From Glaciecola sp964195425 (GTDB lineage: Bacteria; Pseudomonadota; Gammaproteobacteria; Enterobacterales; Alteromonadaceae), in assembly GCA_964195425.1 (NCBI GenBank), contig CAXMOM010000027.1:1-64000 (forward strand): a stretch of DNA of 64,000 bases, read 5' to 3'. The notes under the pieces are model-generated. The model was not told where the DNA came from, searched no databases, and was given only the letters and a program-made list of their open reading frames with translations. This document shows positions 43,334 through 52,901 of the stretch, one piece after another. The number at the start of each line of letters is the position of its first letter. Within the stretch, counting starts at the first letter, position 1. Both the position numbers and the translations under genes were made by a program.

Positions 43334-44239
43334 TTAAGAACGGTAGTCTTCTTCGTAGCCAAGTGAACGAAGTGCTCGCTCGTCATCGGCCCAGCCCGAC
43401 TTCACTTTTACCCAAAGTTCTAAAAAAACCTTATTATCAAACAAGGCTTCCATATCTTTTCTGGCTTCCGCGCCCATGGTTTTTAAATGCGAACCGTGTT
43501 TGCCTATAATCATTGGTTTTTGAGAGGCTCTGTCTACCAAAATAAGACCATGAATATGATAAACGCCTTTAGGTGTTAATGAGAACTGCTCAATCTCTAC
43601 GGTAACGGCGTAGGGCAATTCATCACCCGTAAAACGCATAAGCTTCTCACGAATAATTTCAGCCGCCATAAATCGACTAGAGCGATCTGTAACGTAGTCT
43701 TCAGGATAATAAAACTCTGCTGCTGGCAACTGGTCAAAAATTAATTGGCGAAGGTTATCTATTTGTTTACCTTGCTTTGCAGATACCGGCAGCAAGTGGG
43801 CAAAGTCGTGTTTTTTATTAAGCGCTTTTAAGGTATCTAGCAGTTTGCCGTGCTCTGGTACCATATCGATTTTATTGACAACCAACCAACAGGGTAAACC
43901 TGACTGTTTGATTTTTGTTAGTACTAAATCATCATCATCGGTCCAGCGTGTACCCTCTATTACAAACAACACCATAGACACATCGGTCAATGAGCTTGCC
44001 GCTGCTTTATTCATGAGTTTGTTGATGGCTTTTTTCTCGTCAGCATGCAAGCCGGGCGTATCTACGTAAATAGCTTGTTTATTATCGAGAGTATCAATCC
44101 CCATAATACGATGACGCGTGGTTTGTGGCTTACGCGAGGTAATACTCACTTTTTGGCCCAAAATACGATTCAAAATAGTTGATTTACCAACATTTGGGCG
44201 GCCAACAATGGCAATCATGCCACAATAAGTTTCAGTCAT
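43334..44239 (-). CDS. era: GTPase Era
   Basis: A 301-aa GTPase that binds the 3' end of 16S rRNA and helps 30S maturation. G1 GRPNVGKST is at 13-21, G3 DTPG near 59, G4 NKID near 123, followed by a C-terminal KH domain (about 205-285) with IGKHGSHLK. The start overlaps the rnc stop by 4 bp, the usual rnc-era coupling. Confidence 0.96.
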   Translation of the reverse strand: MTETYCGMIAIVGRPNVGKSTILNRILGQKVSITSRKPQTTRHRIMGIDTLDNKQAIYVDTPGLHADEKKAINKLMNKAAASSLTDVSMVLFVIEGTRWTDDDDLVLTKIKQSGLPCWLVVNKIDMVPEHGKLLDTLKALNKKHDFAHLLPVSAKQGKQIDNLRQLIFDQLPAAEFYYPEDYVTDRSSRFMAAEIIREKLMRFTGDELPYAVTVEIEQFSLTPKGVYHIHGLILVDRASQKPMIIGKHGSHLKTMGAEARKDMEALFDNKVFLELWVKVKSGWADDERALRSLGYEEDYRS

Positions 44240-44910
44240 AAGGGCAAACTCTCTAAGATTAGTTTTGCAGCTTCTTGTTCAGCAATACGGCGACTTTTAC
44301 CAACGCCTGTTTTATGCACCTCTAACGCAGCCACATTGCATTTTACGGTGAAGGTTTGCGCATGATCTTTGCCCTTTATTTCTACCACTTGGTAGTCGGG
44401 TAAATCCAGCTGTCGACCTTGCAAGTATTCTTGCAACTGTGTTTTGTTATCTTTTATTTGCTCATCGGGGTCAAGTGCTTTTATTCTTAGGTCGAAAAGT
44501 TTGTCTATTGATACTGTCGCGGCGTCTAAGCCAGACTCAACATAAATGGCACCAAGAACCGCTTCAACAGCATCGGCTAAAATTGAATCACGCCGACGAC
44601 CACCACTTTTCATTTCACCTGGACCGAGTTTAATTAAATCGCCCAAAGACAGTTCGCGAGCGACCTTCGCTAATGTCTCTCCTTTAACTAAGTTTGAGCG
44701 CATTCGGGTAAGTTTACCTTCAGGTAAAGTAGGAAACTTCTCAAACACTCGCTGGGCAATAACTAGGCCAAGCACTGCATCACCTAAAAATTCTAAGCGT
44801 TCATTGTGCTTCTTAGCGGCACTGCGATGAGTAAGCGCCTGCTGCAACAATGCCACATCGGTAAATGTGTAATCAATTTGTGCTACTAATTTAATATACG
44901 GATCAATCAA
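44236..44910 (-). CDS. rnc: ribonuclease III
   Basis: A 224-aa double-strand RNA endonuclease that processes rRNA and mRNA. The RNase III signature ERLEFLGDAVLGL is at 38-50 with the catalytic acidic residues, and a dsRNA-binding domain occupies about 155-224. The start is TTG, 50 bp after lepB; no ATG is available near the family N-terminus. The lepA-lepB-rnc-era order is conserved. Confidence 0.96.
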   Translation of the reverse strand: MIDPYIKLVAQIDYTFTDVALLQQALTHRSAAKKHNERLEFLGDAVLGLVIAQRVFEKFPTLPEGKLTRMRSNLVKGETLAKVARELSLGDLIKLGPGEMKSGGRRRDSILADAVEAVLGAIYVESGLDAATVSIDKLFDLRIKALDPDEQIKDNKTQLQEYLQGRQLDLPDYQVVEIKGKDHAQTFTVKCNVAALEVHKTGVGKSRRIAEQEAAKLILESLPL

Positions 44911-44960
44911 AGCTTATCTCACCCGTATTAAACAGGCTTAATAGATGTGCAATAGTCATA

Positions 44961-45842
44961 TTATTTAATTACGCCAATACGGTCGAAACGAATACCTGTA
45001 GGGATAAACGTTGGCAAAAAGTCTTCTTCTTGACGCTCAAATTCAAAGCTTGTCCAAATAAAGACCGCTTTGCCAACAATATTTTCTTCAGGTACAAAAC
45101 CCCAGCGACGGCTGTCGGCAGAATTGTCGCGATTGTCACCCATCACAAAATACTTACCTTGTGGAATAATATGTGTGCTAGCTCCGCCAATCGAGCGTGG
45201 GTCGCGCAATATTTGATGTTCTGCCTCTCCCAATTGTTCAGTAAACAAGCCTAACGAAGCACCGTGCTGATCAACATTACTGCGGCCCATTGATTTTAAA
45301 CTGACCGCCATTTGAGGTGCACATATTTCGCCAGTTACACAAACAGGTTGGATGTAGATTTGTTTACCGCGATAGTGAACGGTTTCGCCAGGCAAGCCGA
45401 CCACTCTTTTAATGTAATCAATTCTTTCATCGTCTGGGAATTTAAAGACAATAACGTCGCCGCGTTTTACTTCTCCTGTTTTCAATATTTCAGTACGAGC
45501 AACAGGATCTTTCAAACTATAAGCGAACTTTTCGACCAACAAAAAATCCCCTACCAGCAATGTTGGAAACATAGAGCCTGAAGGAATTTGAAACGGCTCA
45601 TAAATAAACGATCTAAATATCATCACGCCAAAAAATATTGGAAACATCTGTTTGCAAAAGTCTACTGCGGCGGGCATCTCATCGTCAATGCTTGGCGCTG
45701 CGGCAGAAACGCTCGCGGTACTGCCGTCTGCAGTTACTGAGACCGAAACAGCTTTGGGTGCGAAAAAGAGTGAATAAACTAACCAAACTAAGCCCGTTAA
45801 AGCACTTGCTACGACTAGGATAATGGAAAAATAAGTGGCCAT
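44961..45842 (-). CDS. lepB: signal peptidase I
   Basis: A 293-aa inner membrane protease that removes signal peptides of secreted proteins. Two N-terminal transmembrane segments (about 3-27 and 63-80) precede the catalytic Ser90 in PSGSM and Lys145 in KRVVGLPGE. The C-terminal GDNRDNSADSRRWG box is intact. The ATG overlaps the lepA stop by one base. Confidence 0.95.
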   Translation of the reverse strand: MATYFSIILVVASALTGLVWLVYSLFFAPKAVSVSVTADGSTASVSAAAPSIDDEMPAAVDFCKQMFPIFFGVMIFRSFIYEPFQIPSGSMFPTLLVGDFLLVEKFAYSLKDPVARTEILKTGEVKRGDVIVFKFPDDERIDYIKRVVGLPGETVHYRGKQIYIQPVCVTGEICAPQMAVSLKSMGRSNVDQHGASLGLFTEQLGEAEHQILRDPRSIGGASTHIIPQGKYFVMGDNRDNSADSRRWGFVPEENIVGKAVFIWTSFEFERQEEDFLPTFIPTGIRFDRIGVIK

Positions 45843-47638
45843 TAATTATCTACCTTAAGTATGGCTAAAAACGCATCTTGTGGTAACTCTACATTTCCCA
45901 CTTGCTTCATGCGCTTTTTACCGTCTTTTTGTTTTTGTAAAAGTTTTTTCTTACGACTAATATCACCGCCATAACATTTGGCAATAACGTTTTTACGTAG
46001 CTGTTTTACCGTACTACGTGCAATCACATGATTGCCAATAGCCGCCTGAATAGCAATATCGAACATTTGTCTTGGAATAAGCTCGCGCAGTTTCTCAACC
46101 AACAAGCGACCTCTTGAAGACGTATTGCTTTTATGCGTAATAATAGCCAAAGCATCAACACGCTCACCGTTTATCAAAATATCTAAACGACACATATCAG
46201 CAAGCTGAAAACGTGTGAAATTATAATCTAAGGAAGCAAAACCACGACTGGTCGATTTTAGTCTATCAAAAAAGTCGAGTACCACCTCAGCCATAGGTAA
46301 ATCGTAAGTAATGGCTACTTGCTTACCATGATATACCATTGCTGTTTGCATACCGCGCTTTTCAACACATAAGGTAATAACATTGCCTAAGTATTCTTGC
46401 GGCACTAATATATGCGCTGAAACTATGGGCTCGCGAATTTCTTCTATGTCATTAACAGAAGGCAGCTTTGAAGGGCTATCAACTTTATATATGTCACCTA
46501 AGGTAGTTTTCACTTCGTAGACTACCGTTGGCGCCGTTGTAATCAAATCAAGGTCATACTCACGCTCTAATCGCTGCTGAATAATCTCCATGTGCAACAT
46601 GCCTAAAAATCCAATCCGAAAGCCAAACCCAAGTGCGGTCGAACTTTCAGGCTCATAGAACAATGAAGAATCGTTTAAACTTAACTTTGCTAGTGCATCA
46701 CGAAAATCTTCGTAGTCGTCTGAACTTACAGGAAATAAGCCAGCGTATACCTGTGGCTTTATTTTTTTAAAGCCAGGCAGCGCTTTTGCTGCAGGATTTT
46801 TCGCTAACGTAATGGTGTCGCCTACTGGTGCACCATTAATCTCTTTAATACCTGCAATAACAAAACCTACTTCACCCGTTCTTAGTATTGGCATTTCAGT
46901 TTGTTTGGGCGTGAACACACCAATTTTATCTGCTTGGTGCACTACGCCCGTAGACATAATTTTTATTTTATCTCTAGCATTTAACTCACCGTTAACGATA
47001 CGTACCAAAGACACTACGCCTTGGTAGTTGTCAAACCATGAGTCAATAATCAAAGCTTCTAGTGGCGCGTCTTTGTCACCCTCTGGGGCTGGTATTTTGT
47101 TGACAATTTCTTCCAGCACGTCGTATATGCCCACGCCTGTTTTAGCCGAACATGTTACTGCATCAATTGCATCAATGCCTATAATATCTTCTATTTCCTC
47201 TGCAACTCTTTCGGGCTCTGCCTGCGGCAAATCTATTTTATTCAAAATAGGCACCACTTCTACATTTAGATCTAGAGCGGTATAGCAATTTGCTAAGGTT
47301 TGCGCCTCAACACCTTGTCCAGCATCTACCACCAACAACGCGCCTTCGCATGCAGCAAGTGAGCGCGATACTTCATAACTAAAATCGACATGCCCTGGCG
47401 TATCGATGAAATTAAGCTGATACTTTTCACCATCTTTAGCATCGTAATACAAAGTCACGCTTTGCGCTTTTATGGTAATGCCACGTTCTCTTTCAATATC
47501 CATTGAATCGAGAACCTGATTTCCCATCTCGCGGACAGTTAAGCCTCCGCATTCTTGAATGAGACGGTCAGCCAAGGTCGATTTACCATGGTCAATATGC
47601 GCGATAATGCAGAAGTTACGAATATTTTTGAGTTGCAT
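45842..47638 (-). CDS. lepA: elongation factor 4 (LepA)
   Basis: A 598-aa ribosomal GTPase related to EF-G, with roles in 30S assembly and translation initiation. G1 AHIDHGKST is near 12, G3 DTPGH near 79, G4 NKID near 133, followed by domains II-V and the LepA C-terminal domain. The frame is open 13 codons further upstream, but the Met at 47638 gives the family N-terminus (QLKNIRNF) and length (599). A 320-bp region without genes lies upstream. Confidence 0.95.
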   Translation of the reverse strand: MQLKNIRNFCIIAHIDHGKSTLADRLIQECGGLTVREMGNQVLDSMDIERERGITIKAQSVTLYYDAKDGEKYQLNFIDTPGHVDFSYEVSRSLAACEGALLVVDAGQGVEAQTLANCYTALDLNVEVVPILNKIDLPQAEPERVAEEIEDIIGIDAIDAVTCSAKTGVGIYDVLEEIVNKIPAPEGDKDAPLEALIIDSWFDNYQGVVSLVRIVNGELNARDKIKIMSTGVVHQADKIGVFTPKQTEMPILRTGEVGFVIAGIKEINGAPVGDTITLAKNPAAKALPGFKKIKPQVYAGLFPVSSDDYEDFRDALAKLSLNDSSLFYEPESSTALGFGFRIGFLGMLHMEIIQQRLEREYDLDLITTAPTVVYEVKTTLGDIYKVDSPSKLPSVNDIEEIREPIVSAHILVPQEYLGNVITLCVEKRGMQTAMVYHGKQVAITYDLPMAEVVLDFFDRLKSTSRGFASLDYNFTRFQLADMCRLDILINGERVDALAIITHKSNTSSRGRLLVEKLRELIPRQMFDIAIQAAIGNHVIARSTVKQLRKNVIAKCYGGDISRKKKLLQKQKDGKKRMKQVGNVELPQDAFLAILKVDN

Positions 47639-47958
47639 AAAAAAAGAGTTACCTACTATGTTCAATATCCCTTGCAATAAACGTTAGCAAGGCAAAAAGT
47701 TGAAGAAATACTGATTAATTACCAAGCCTTTCGCTTAGGGAATTGGTAAACAAAAACGAGTCATCAATTACACTATTTATTAGCATGTAATAAAGAACGC
47801 GGATAGTACCGTTTTGCGAGACAAATTGCGACCAATCAAGCGTAAAAGCGATGTTTTGATACAATTTAATGTTGAATTTAGATTTACAATACAAGCAACG
47901 AGCTTACCTAAGTCCTCGCACAAGGTTAACAAAGGCCGTTTCGCCTAAAAAAATCGCG
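47639..47958 (-). other. 320-bp gene-free leader between rseC and lepA
   Basis: No ORF with an SD was found. On either strand TTACCAA (47719-47725) pairs with TTGGTAA (47743-47749) around a 17-nt loop that itself holds AAGC/GCTT. The rest is AT-rich. It is probably the lepA promoter and leader, separating lepAB from the rse operon; no canonical -35/-10 pair stands out. Confidence 0.4.
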
Positions 47959-48447
47959 CTATTGTTCGATTTTATAAACTGGAATTTCGTGCTTGTGAGT
48001 AACCACGGGGGAAATAGTCGCGCCTAAAAAAACAGGCATAAACTTATGTTTATTTCGGGGATGTTTAGAAAAAACCGATGCCCACCAAAAGCCGCAAAAT
48101 GCCGCCAAACTTGCAACAAACAACGCTATTAGTTCGTGAACATTTGGAAATAGAGCTTCAAAAATAGTCGCGCTAATTATCAGTAACAACAACGGCACTA
48201 CGTACACCATAAGCGATGCCCACAGTAATGCTTTTTCACTAATGCCAATTTTAACTTGTTGGCCTACCCCAATCACGCAAGGCACTTCCAAAAGCACATG
48301 ATTTGCTTTTGGCGTAAACGCTTTGGCAATAGTACTTGTTGGGCAGGCATCGCTAGCTTTACAACCAGCACAAGTAGTTTTCACTTGAGTTTCAACCCAT
48401 ACATGATTGCCTTCTACTGCTACCACTGTACCCATTTCTTCAATCAT
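47959..48447 (-). CDS. rseC: SoxR-reducing system protein RseC
   Basis: A 162-aa inner membrane protein with the N-terminal cysteine cluster CAGCKASDAC (about 22-31) and two transmembrane helices (about 80-120). RseC modulates sigma-E and, with the Rsx complex, helps reduce SoxR in E. coli. It is the last gene of rpoE-rseA-rseB-rseC, 41 bp after rseB. Confidence 0.92.
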   Translation of the reverse strand: MIEEMGTVVAVEGNHVWVETQVKTTCAGCKASDACPTSTIAKAFTPKANHVLLEVPCVIGVGQQVKIGISEKALLWASLMVYVVPLLLLIISATIFEALFPNVHELIALFVASLAAFCGFWWASVFSKHPRNKHKFMPVFLGATISPVVTHKHEIPVYKIEQ

Positions 48448-48488
48448 CGTTAAACTGTCCAGGTATTACGTTACATTATAAATACTAA

Positions 48489-49637
48489 CTAAGGTCTATC
48501 ATCTATTAGCACAATAGAATCTGCTATTTTACTTGCAGTCTCAAGCGGAATTTCACCTACCACGGTCACTTGTATTCGCCCATCTGAAATAGACACAATC
48601 GAAGTCGCATCGTTAGTTACTGCAATGTCTTCTTGCGTCACATCGCTTGCCTTCATCACATAAATTGAGACATCGACCAAACCATCACTTACCATCATAT
48701 ACTCAGCAGCTTGGCCTGTTGACGATATGCGTCGCAAATTTTCAGTAACCGTTTGCATGCCAACTGGCATAAACCCCAGTGTCCAGGGTAACTGTTGATT
48801 GCGGGCACTTTGGGTAACCGAAACTGGCGGTAGTTGGTCTACCTGAATATTGGAAAAGTGCTGCTGAACATCTTCATTAATCGATAGCTGAGTAACTTGA
48901 ATTTGCTTTAATAATGCACCTTGCAAGTCGTACATATTTTGCTTTAGTAATAGTCCGGTTTGTTCGTCTAACCACAAGTGATATTGATAACGGGACTTAT
49001 CCTTACTGATAACTCTTATTTGCTGTGCCATACGTCCTGACACTCTGTTGCGGCCCATCAGAAGCACATCATAACCCGCATTTAATAAATCGGGCCTATG
49101 TATAAAAGCATTTGGAATAGGCCCATCGATAGCGTTTGCACGTATGCTTAGCGGTGCGAATCCTGGTTCAAAAATACTCACCTTGTTGTTTATACGAATT
49201 TGCTCAAACCCTGGCCCATTTAGCAAACTAAGTTGTTCTACAATGTCTCCATTTTCAAGTTTCGCATGACGCCATACATAAGGCATCGTCTCGCGCCGAG
49301 GGCTTGAAACCACAAAACTTATTTCAAACGATACTTGGTTAATCGTGCTTGATAAACGCCTCATCCATGCTTGGGCAGATAGAACGTCAAAACCGTTTTC
49401 GATTGAGCTCGCTTCTTGAGAATTATCTTCTGGGCTGTCTTGAATCGCAAGGGCTGGCTCAAGCTCAACTAGGCTATTTCCTGTGGTAACAGTTTCAGCC
49501 TGGCTTTGTTGTGGGATTTCATTAACCGCCTGCGCCGCAACTGCTGGCTGACTAACAGAAAATGTTAGAGTAAATAAGAAAACAGCCGCCAGTGAGAGTA
49601 TCACAGGCGGCTGTTTGTTAAGTATAGTTTGCGTCAT
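48489..49637 (-). CDS. rseB: sigma-E regulatory protein RseB
   Basis: A 382-aa periplasmic protein that shields RseA from DegS cleavage and senses LPS and lipoprotein stress. It starts with a signal peptide (hydrophobic stretch about 12-34, ending near AVAAQ), followed by MucB/RseB N- and C-terminal domains; the RRETMPYVWRHA and DLLNAGYDVLLMGRNRVSG stretches are typical. The start at 49637 is one base after the rseA stop; the frame also opens 17 codons earlier but would overlap rseA by 50 bp. An extra 60-residue Glu/Gln/Ser-rich segment follows the signal peptide. Confidence 0.91.
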   Translation of the reverse strand: MTQTILNKQPPVILSLAAVFLFTLTFSVSQPAVAAQAVNEIPQQSQAETVTTGNSLVELEPALAIQDSPEDNSQEASSIENGFDVLSAQAWMRRLSSTINQVSFEISFVVSSPRRETMPYVWRHAKLENGDIVEQLSLLNGPGFEQIRINNKVSIFEPGFAPLSIRANAIDGPIPNAFIHRPDLLNAGYDVLLMGRNRVSGRMAQQIRVISKDKSRYQYHLWLDEQTGLLLKQNMYDLQGALLKQIQVTQLSINEDVQQHFSNIQVDQLPPVSVTQSARNQQLPWTLGFMPVGMQTVTENLRRISSTGQAAEYMMVSDGLVDVSIYVMKASDVTQEDIAVTNDATSIVSISDGRIQVTVVGEIPLETASKIADSIVLIDDRP

Positions 49638-49638
49638 A

Positions 49639-50259
49639 TTACTGAGTGTTATTACCGCTTTCATCAAATTTTTCTTCTTCAACTTCACTAACGTTGGTAC
49701 TGACGCCTTCTGGCGCTAAGTTTCGTAGTCTTTGCTGCCGCACATGATCTTGAATGAGTGCATTGATTTGACGTCTTTGCTGTAACAACTGGTCCATGCG
49801 ATCTTGCTGAGTATTGTTTACGCTTTGCAAACTGACAGGCGCTAAGCCACCCTGTGGACCTAAGATCGTAGGTGCCGTTTTAAAAGGGTCGGTAACTTCT
49901 GGCTTGTTATATGTTTGCACACCAAATATTACCATTGCGGTTACGCAAGCAACCATTGCTAGCTGACCACTTTGCCTAATAATGGGCAATACAGCAGATA
50001 CAACCGGCATCTCTCGCCAACTAGGTTTAGGTGCAACCATTGCTAATTCGTTATCTAAAGCTTTTGCAACGCTGTCACTAATGTCAAAGGACACATCGGA
50101 AGACATATCGTTTCTCAGTAAATCACGGGTTAAATGATAGCTACGCCATTTAGCACTTAGCGCTGCATCACTCGTAATTGACTTAACAAAACTGCCTTGT
50201 TTATCGTCTATTTTTTCACCGTCGACCATTGCCGATAGATTTTCATACTCTTGTGTCAT
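49639..50259 (-). CDS. rseA: sigma-E anti-sigma factor RseA
   Basis: A 206-aa single-pass membrane protein. The cytoplasmic N-domain begins YENLSAMVDGE as in E. coli RseA and binds sigma-E; a transmembrane helix (about 100-120) leads to a periplasmic tail cleaved by DegS and RseP. The start is set at the Met matching the family N-terminus; the frame opens seven codons earlier. The gap to rpoE is 176 bp, far longer than usual. Confidence 0.92.
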   Translation of the reverse strand: MTQEYENLSAMVDGEKIDDKQGSFVKSITSDAALSAKWRSYHLTRDLLRNDMSSDVSFDISDSVAKALDNELAMVAPKPSWREMPVVSAVLPIIRQSGQLAMVACVTAMVIFGVQTYNKPEVTDPFKTAPTILGPQGGLAPVSLQSVNNTQQDRMDQLLQQRRQINALIQDHVRQQRLRNLAPEGVSTNVSEVEEEKFDESGNNTQ

Positions 50260-50435
50260 ACACCCAATATCCTGGACCAACCCACTTATTCGAGTAACAA
50301 ATAAGCTGTTCGTTCATTTTGTTGTACTAAATCTTTTCTTTCACAAATTAACTTAATGAAAACATTAAGTTTATTTATTTTCTGCACATCAACTACTTTC
50401 GTTTTAATATACACAAAATAATGCAAAATCAAAGC

Positions 50436-51014
50436 TCAATTTTCTATTAACGGTAATATTACTCTATCAATTGCTTCTCTAGCTCTAAATATCCTTGATC
50501 TTACTGTTCCTACTGGGCATTCCATGACCGCAGCAATCTCTTCGTAACTCAATCCCTCAATTTCACGTAAAGTAATTGCCGCACGTAAATCATCAGGTAA
50601 ATTTTCTATAGCAGCAAAGAGTTTTGTTTGTAACTCTTCCGACAGTAAGGTTTTTTCAGGCGAAGCGTTTTCTTTTAACGCGTCGCTTCCGTCATAATAA
50701 TCTGCTTCTTGCGCATCGACATCACTCGCCGGTGGCTTTCGGCTTTGCGAGGTTAGATAGTTTTTAGCGCTATTAACCGCTATTCTGTATAACCATGTGT
50801 AAAATGCACTCTCGCCTCTAAAATTCGGTAATGCTCTGTAGGCCTTTATAAAAGCTTCTTGGGTGACATCTGCTACGTCGCCCGAGTTTTTAACATAGCG
50901 CGACACTATGTTCATCACTTTGTTTTGGTGCCTAACTACTAATAAGTTAAACGCATTTTTGTTTCCGCTTTGCACTTGCTTTACAAGTTCTTGGTCAGTT
51001 ATTTGCTCGCTCAT
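50436..51014 (-). CDS. rpoE: RNA polymerase sigma-E factor
   Basis: A 192-aa ECF sigma factor controlling envelope stress genes. The N-terminus SEQITDQELVKQVQSG and the AFIKAYRALPNFRGESAFYTWLYRIAVN stretch (region 2) closely follow E. coli RpoE; region 4 ends in CPVGTVRSRIFRARE. The ATG at 51014 has AAAGGAG about 11 nt upstream; a GTG three codons earlier lies too close to the SD. A sigma-E-type promoter precedes it, which implies autoregulation. Confidence 0.97.
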   Translation of the reverse strand: MSEQITDQELVKQVQSGNKNAFNLLVVRHQNKVMNIVSRYVKNSGDVADVTQEAFIKAYRALPNFRGESAFYTWLYRIAVNSAKNYLTSQSRKPPASDVDAQEADYYDGSDALKENASPEKTLLSEELQTKLFAAIENLPDDLRAAITLREIEGLSYEEIAAVMECPVGTVRSRIFRAREAIDRVILPLIEN

Positions 51015-51067
51015 TAATGCCACATCTCCTTTAAGCTACTACCGTGATGGCGGCGGGCAAGTGCTAT

Positions 51068-51096
51068 AGTTGACCCGCACTTTGCGATTAAGTTCG
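51068..51096 (-). promoter_or_regulatory. sigma-E promoter of rpoE
   Basis: On the minus strand GAACTT (51090-51095) is followed after 16 nt by TCAACT (51068-51073). This fits the sigma-E pattern GGAACTT-N16-TCTGA/TCAAA. It lies 54 bp before the rpoE ATG and explains a positive feedback loop like that of E. coli. Confidence 0.7.
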
Positions 51097-51212
51097 AATA
51101 TTAACAAAATTACAGTAGAAAAAGGCGATTTTTGATATTTTATAGTTTAGTTATGGCTAATTTAGTACTATGACGACTTGAACCAATTTATTCATTGAGC
51201 GCTTCCAACACC

Positions 51213-52859
51213 ATGCCTAAAAAAGTAATTGAGCAAAGCGAACCGCAGGTTGAACACCGATGTGACCTTCTCGTTATTGGAAGTGGCGCTGCTGGGCTAA
51301 GTCTTGCTTTAAATATAGCTGATCATTGCAACGTAATAGTATTAAGTAAGAGTGACATTGATGAAGGCAGCACCCGCTATGCTCAAGGTGGCATAGCCGC
51401 AGTTTTTGATGACAACGACTCAATTGAAAGTCATATCCAGGATACCTTAAAAGCCGGTGCTGGTATATGCGACGAAGAAGTAGTCAGGTTTACCGCTCAA
51501 AATGCAAAAGAAAGTATGCAATGGCTCATTGGTAAGGGCGTGCCTTTTGACCAAGAAAAAGATGAAAACGGTGATACCAAGTTTCATCTAACACGTGAAG
51601 GTGGACACTCGCACCGCCGGATTTTGCACGCAGCAGATGCAACCGGTGCTGCCGTGCAAAGTACCTTATCAGACAGTGTAAAAAACCATCCAAACATTCA
51701 CTTGTTTGAACGTTATAACGCCATTGATTTAATCAAAACAGACAAAAGCGACAGTCAGTGTGTTGGTGCTTATGTGTGGAATCGTAATAAAGAAAAAGTA
51801 GAGTCGATAAGAGCAACCTTTGTCGCGCTTGCAACTGGTGGCGGCAGCAAGGTCTATCAATATACTTCAAACCCTGATGTATCGAGTGGTGATGGTATTG
51901 CCATGGCCTGGCGAGCAGGCTGCGATATTGCCAATATGGAGTTTAATCAATTTCATCCAACGTGTTTATATCATCCCGACGCAGGTAATTTTCTGATTAG
52001 CGAGGCTCTGCGTGGCGAAGGAGCTTATTTGTGCCACGGGGACGGTACTCGGTTTATGCACCAATTTGACGAACGAGGCGATTTAGCGCCGCGTGATATA
52101 GTCGCTCGCGCAATCGATTTTGAAATGAAACGTTTAGGCGAAGACTGCATGTACTTAGATATTAGTCATAAATCGAGTGACTTTATTGTAAAGCATTTTC
52201 CTAATATTTACCGAAAGTGCCGCAGCTTAGGCATCGACATAACGCGCCAACCTATTCCTGTGGTCCCCGCAGCTCATTATAGCTGTGGCGGCGTGGTTAC
52301 TAACTTAGAAGCCAGAACAAATTTGGCCAATGTATACGCAATTGGTGAGGTTGCTTACACCGGATTGCATGGCGCTAACCGTATGGCCAGTAATTCATTA
52401 CTTGAATGTGTGGTATTTGCACATGCTTGCGCAAAACACATTTTGGCTAGCGGTCAGTTAGGACAAAGCGCACAACAATCTGTTAATGCAAACGTGGCTA
52501 TTGTGCCATGGGATGAGAGCCGGGTAATCGATTCAGACGAAGCGGTTATAATTCAGCACAATTGGCATGAATTACGTTTGTTTATGTGGGACTACGTTGG
52601 CATAGTGCGATCAAACAAACGTTTAGAACGGGCATCAAGGCGGATTAACTTATTGAAACAAGAAATTGATGAATATTATTCCAATTTTAAGGTAAGCAAT
52701 AATATGCTTGAGCTAAGAAATTTGCTATGTGTTGCCCAATTAATTGTTGCTTGTGCTATTAAGCGTAAAGAGAGTCGCGGCTTGCACTACAACCTTGATT
52801 ACCCTAACTTATTAGAAGGTTCGGGTCCCACAATTATAAATAAAAATATGCCCCTATAG
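51213..52859 (+). CDS. nadB: L-aspartate oxidase
   Basis: A 548-aa FAD enzyme that oxidises aspartate to iminoaspartate, the first step of NAD synthesis. The FAD motif GSGAAGLS is near 25, with TREGGHSHRRILHAADATG and the GANRMASNSLLEC segment. It matches E. coli NadB throughout. The frame opens at a TTG six codons earlier, but the ATG at 51213 fits better. It is divergent from rpoE, as in E. coli. Confidence 0.95.
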   Translation: MPKKVIEQSEPQVEHRCDLLVIGSGAAGLSLALNIADHCNVIVLSKSDIDEGSTRYAQGGIAAVFDDNDSIESHIQDTLKAGAGICDEEVVRFTAQNAKESMQWLIGKGVPFDQEKDENGDTKFHLTREGGHSHRRILHAADATGAAVQSTLSDSVKNHPNIHLFERYNAIDLIKTDKSDSQCVGAYVWNRNKEKVESIRATFVALATGGGSKVYQYTSNPDVSSGDGIAMAWRAGCDIANMEFNQFHPTCLYHPDAGNFLISEALRGEGAYLCHGDGTRFMHQFDERGDLAPRDIVARAIDFEMKRLGEDCMYLDISHKSSDFIVKHFPNIYRKCRSLGIDITRQPIPVVPAAHYSCGGVVTNLEARTNLANVYAIGEVAYTGLHGANRMASNSLLECVVFAHACAKHILASGQLGQSAQQSVNANVAIVPWDESRVIDSDEAVIIQHNWHELRLFMWDYVGIVRSNKRLERASRRINLLKQEIDEYYSNFKVSNNMLELRNLLCVAQLIVACAIKRKESRGLHYNLDYPNLLEGSGPTIINKNMPL

Positions 52860-52901
52860 TGATTATCAATGACCACTTTACACTGTGCTTTACCTAGTAC
52901 A

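Noticed and set aside
47719..47749. Inverted repeat in the lepA leader as a riboswitch or small RNA
   Set aside because: Only seven paired bases around a long loop and no known riboswitch pattern; kept as part of the gene-free stretch.
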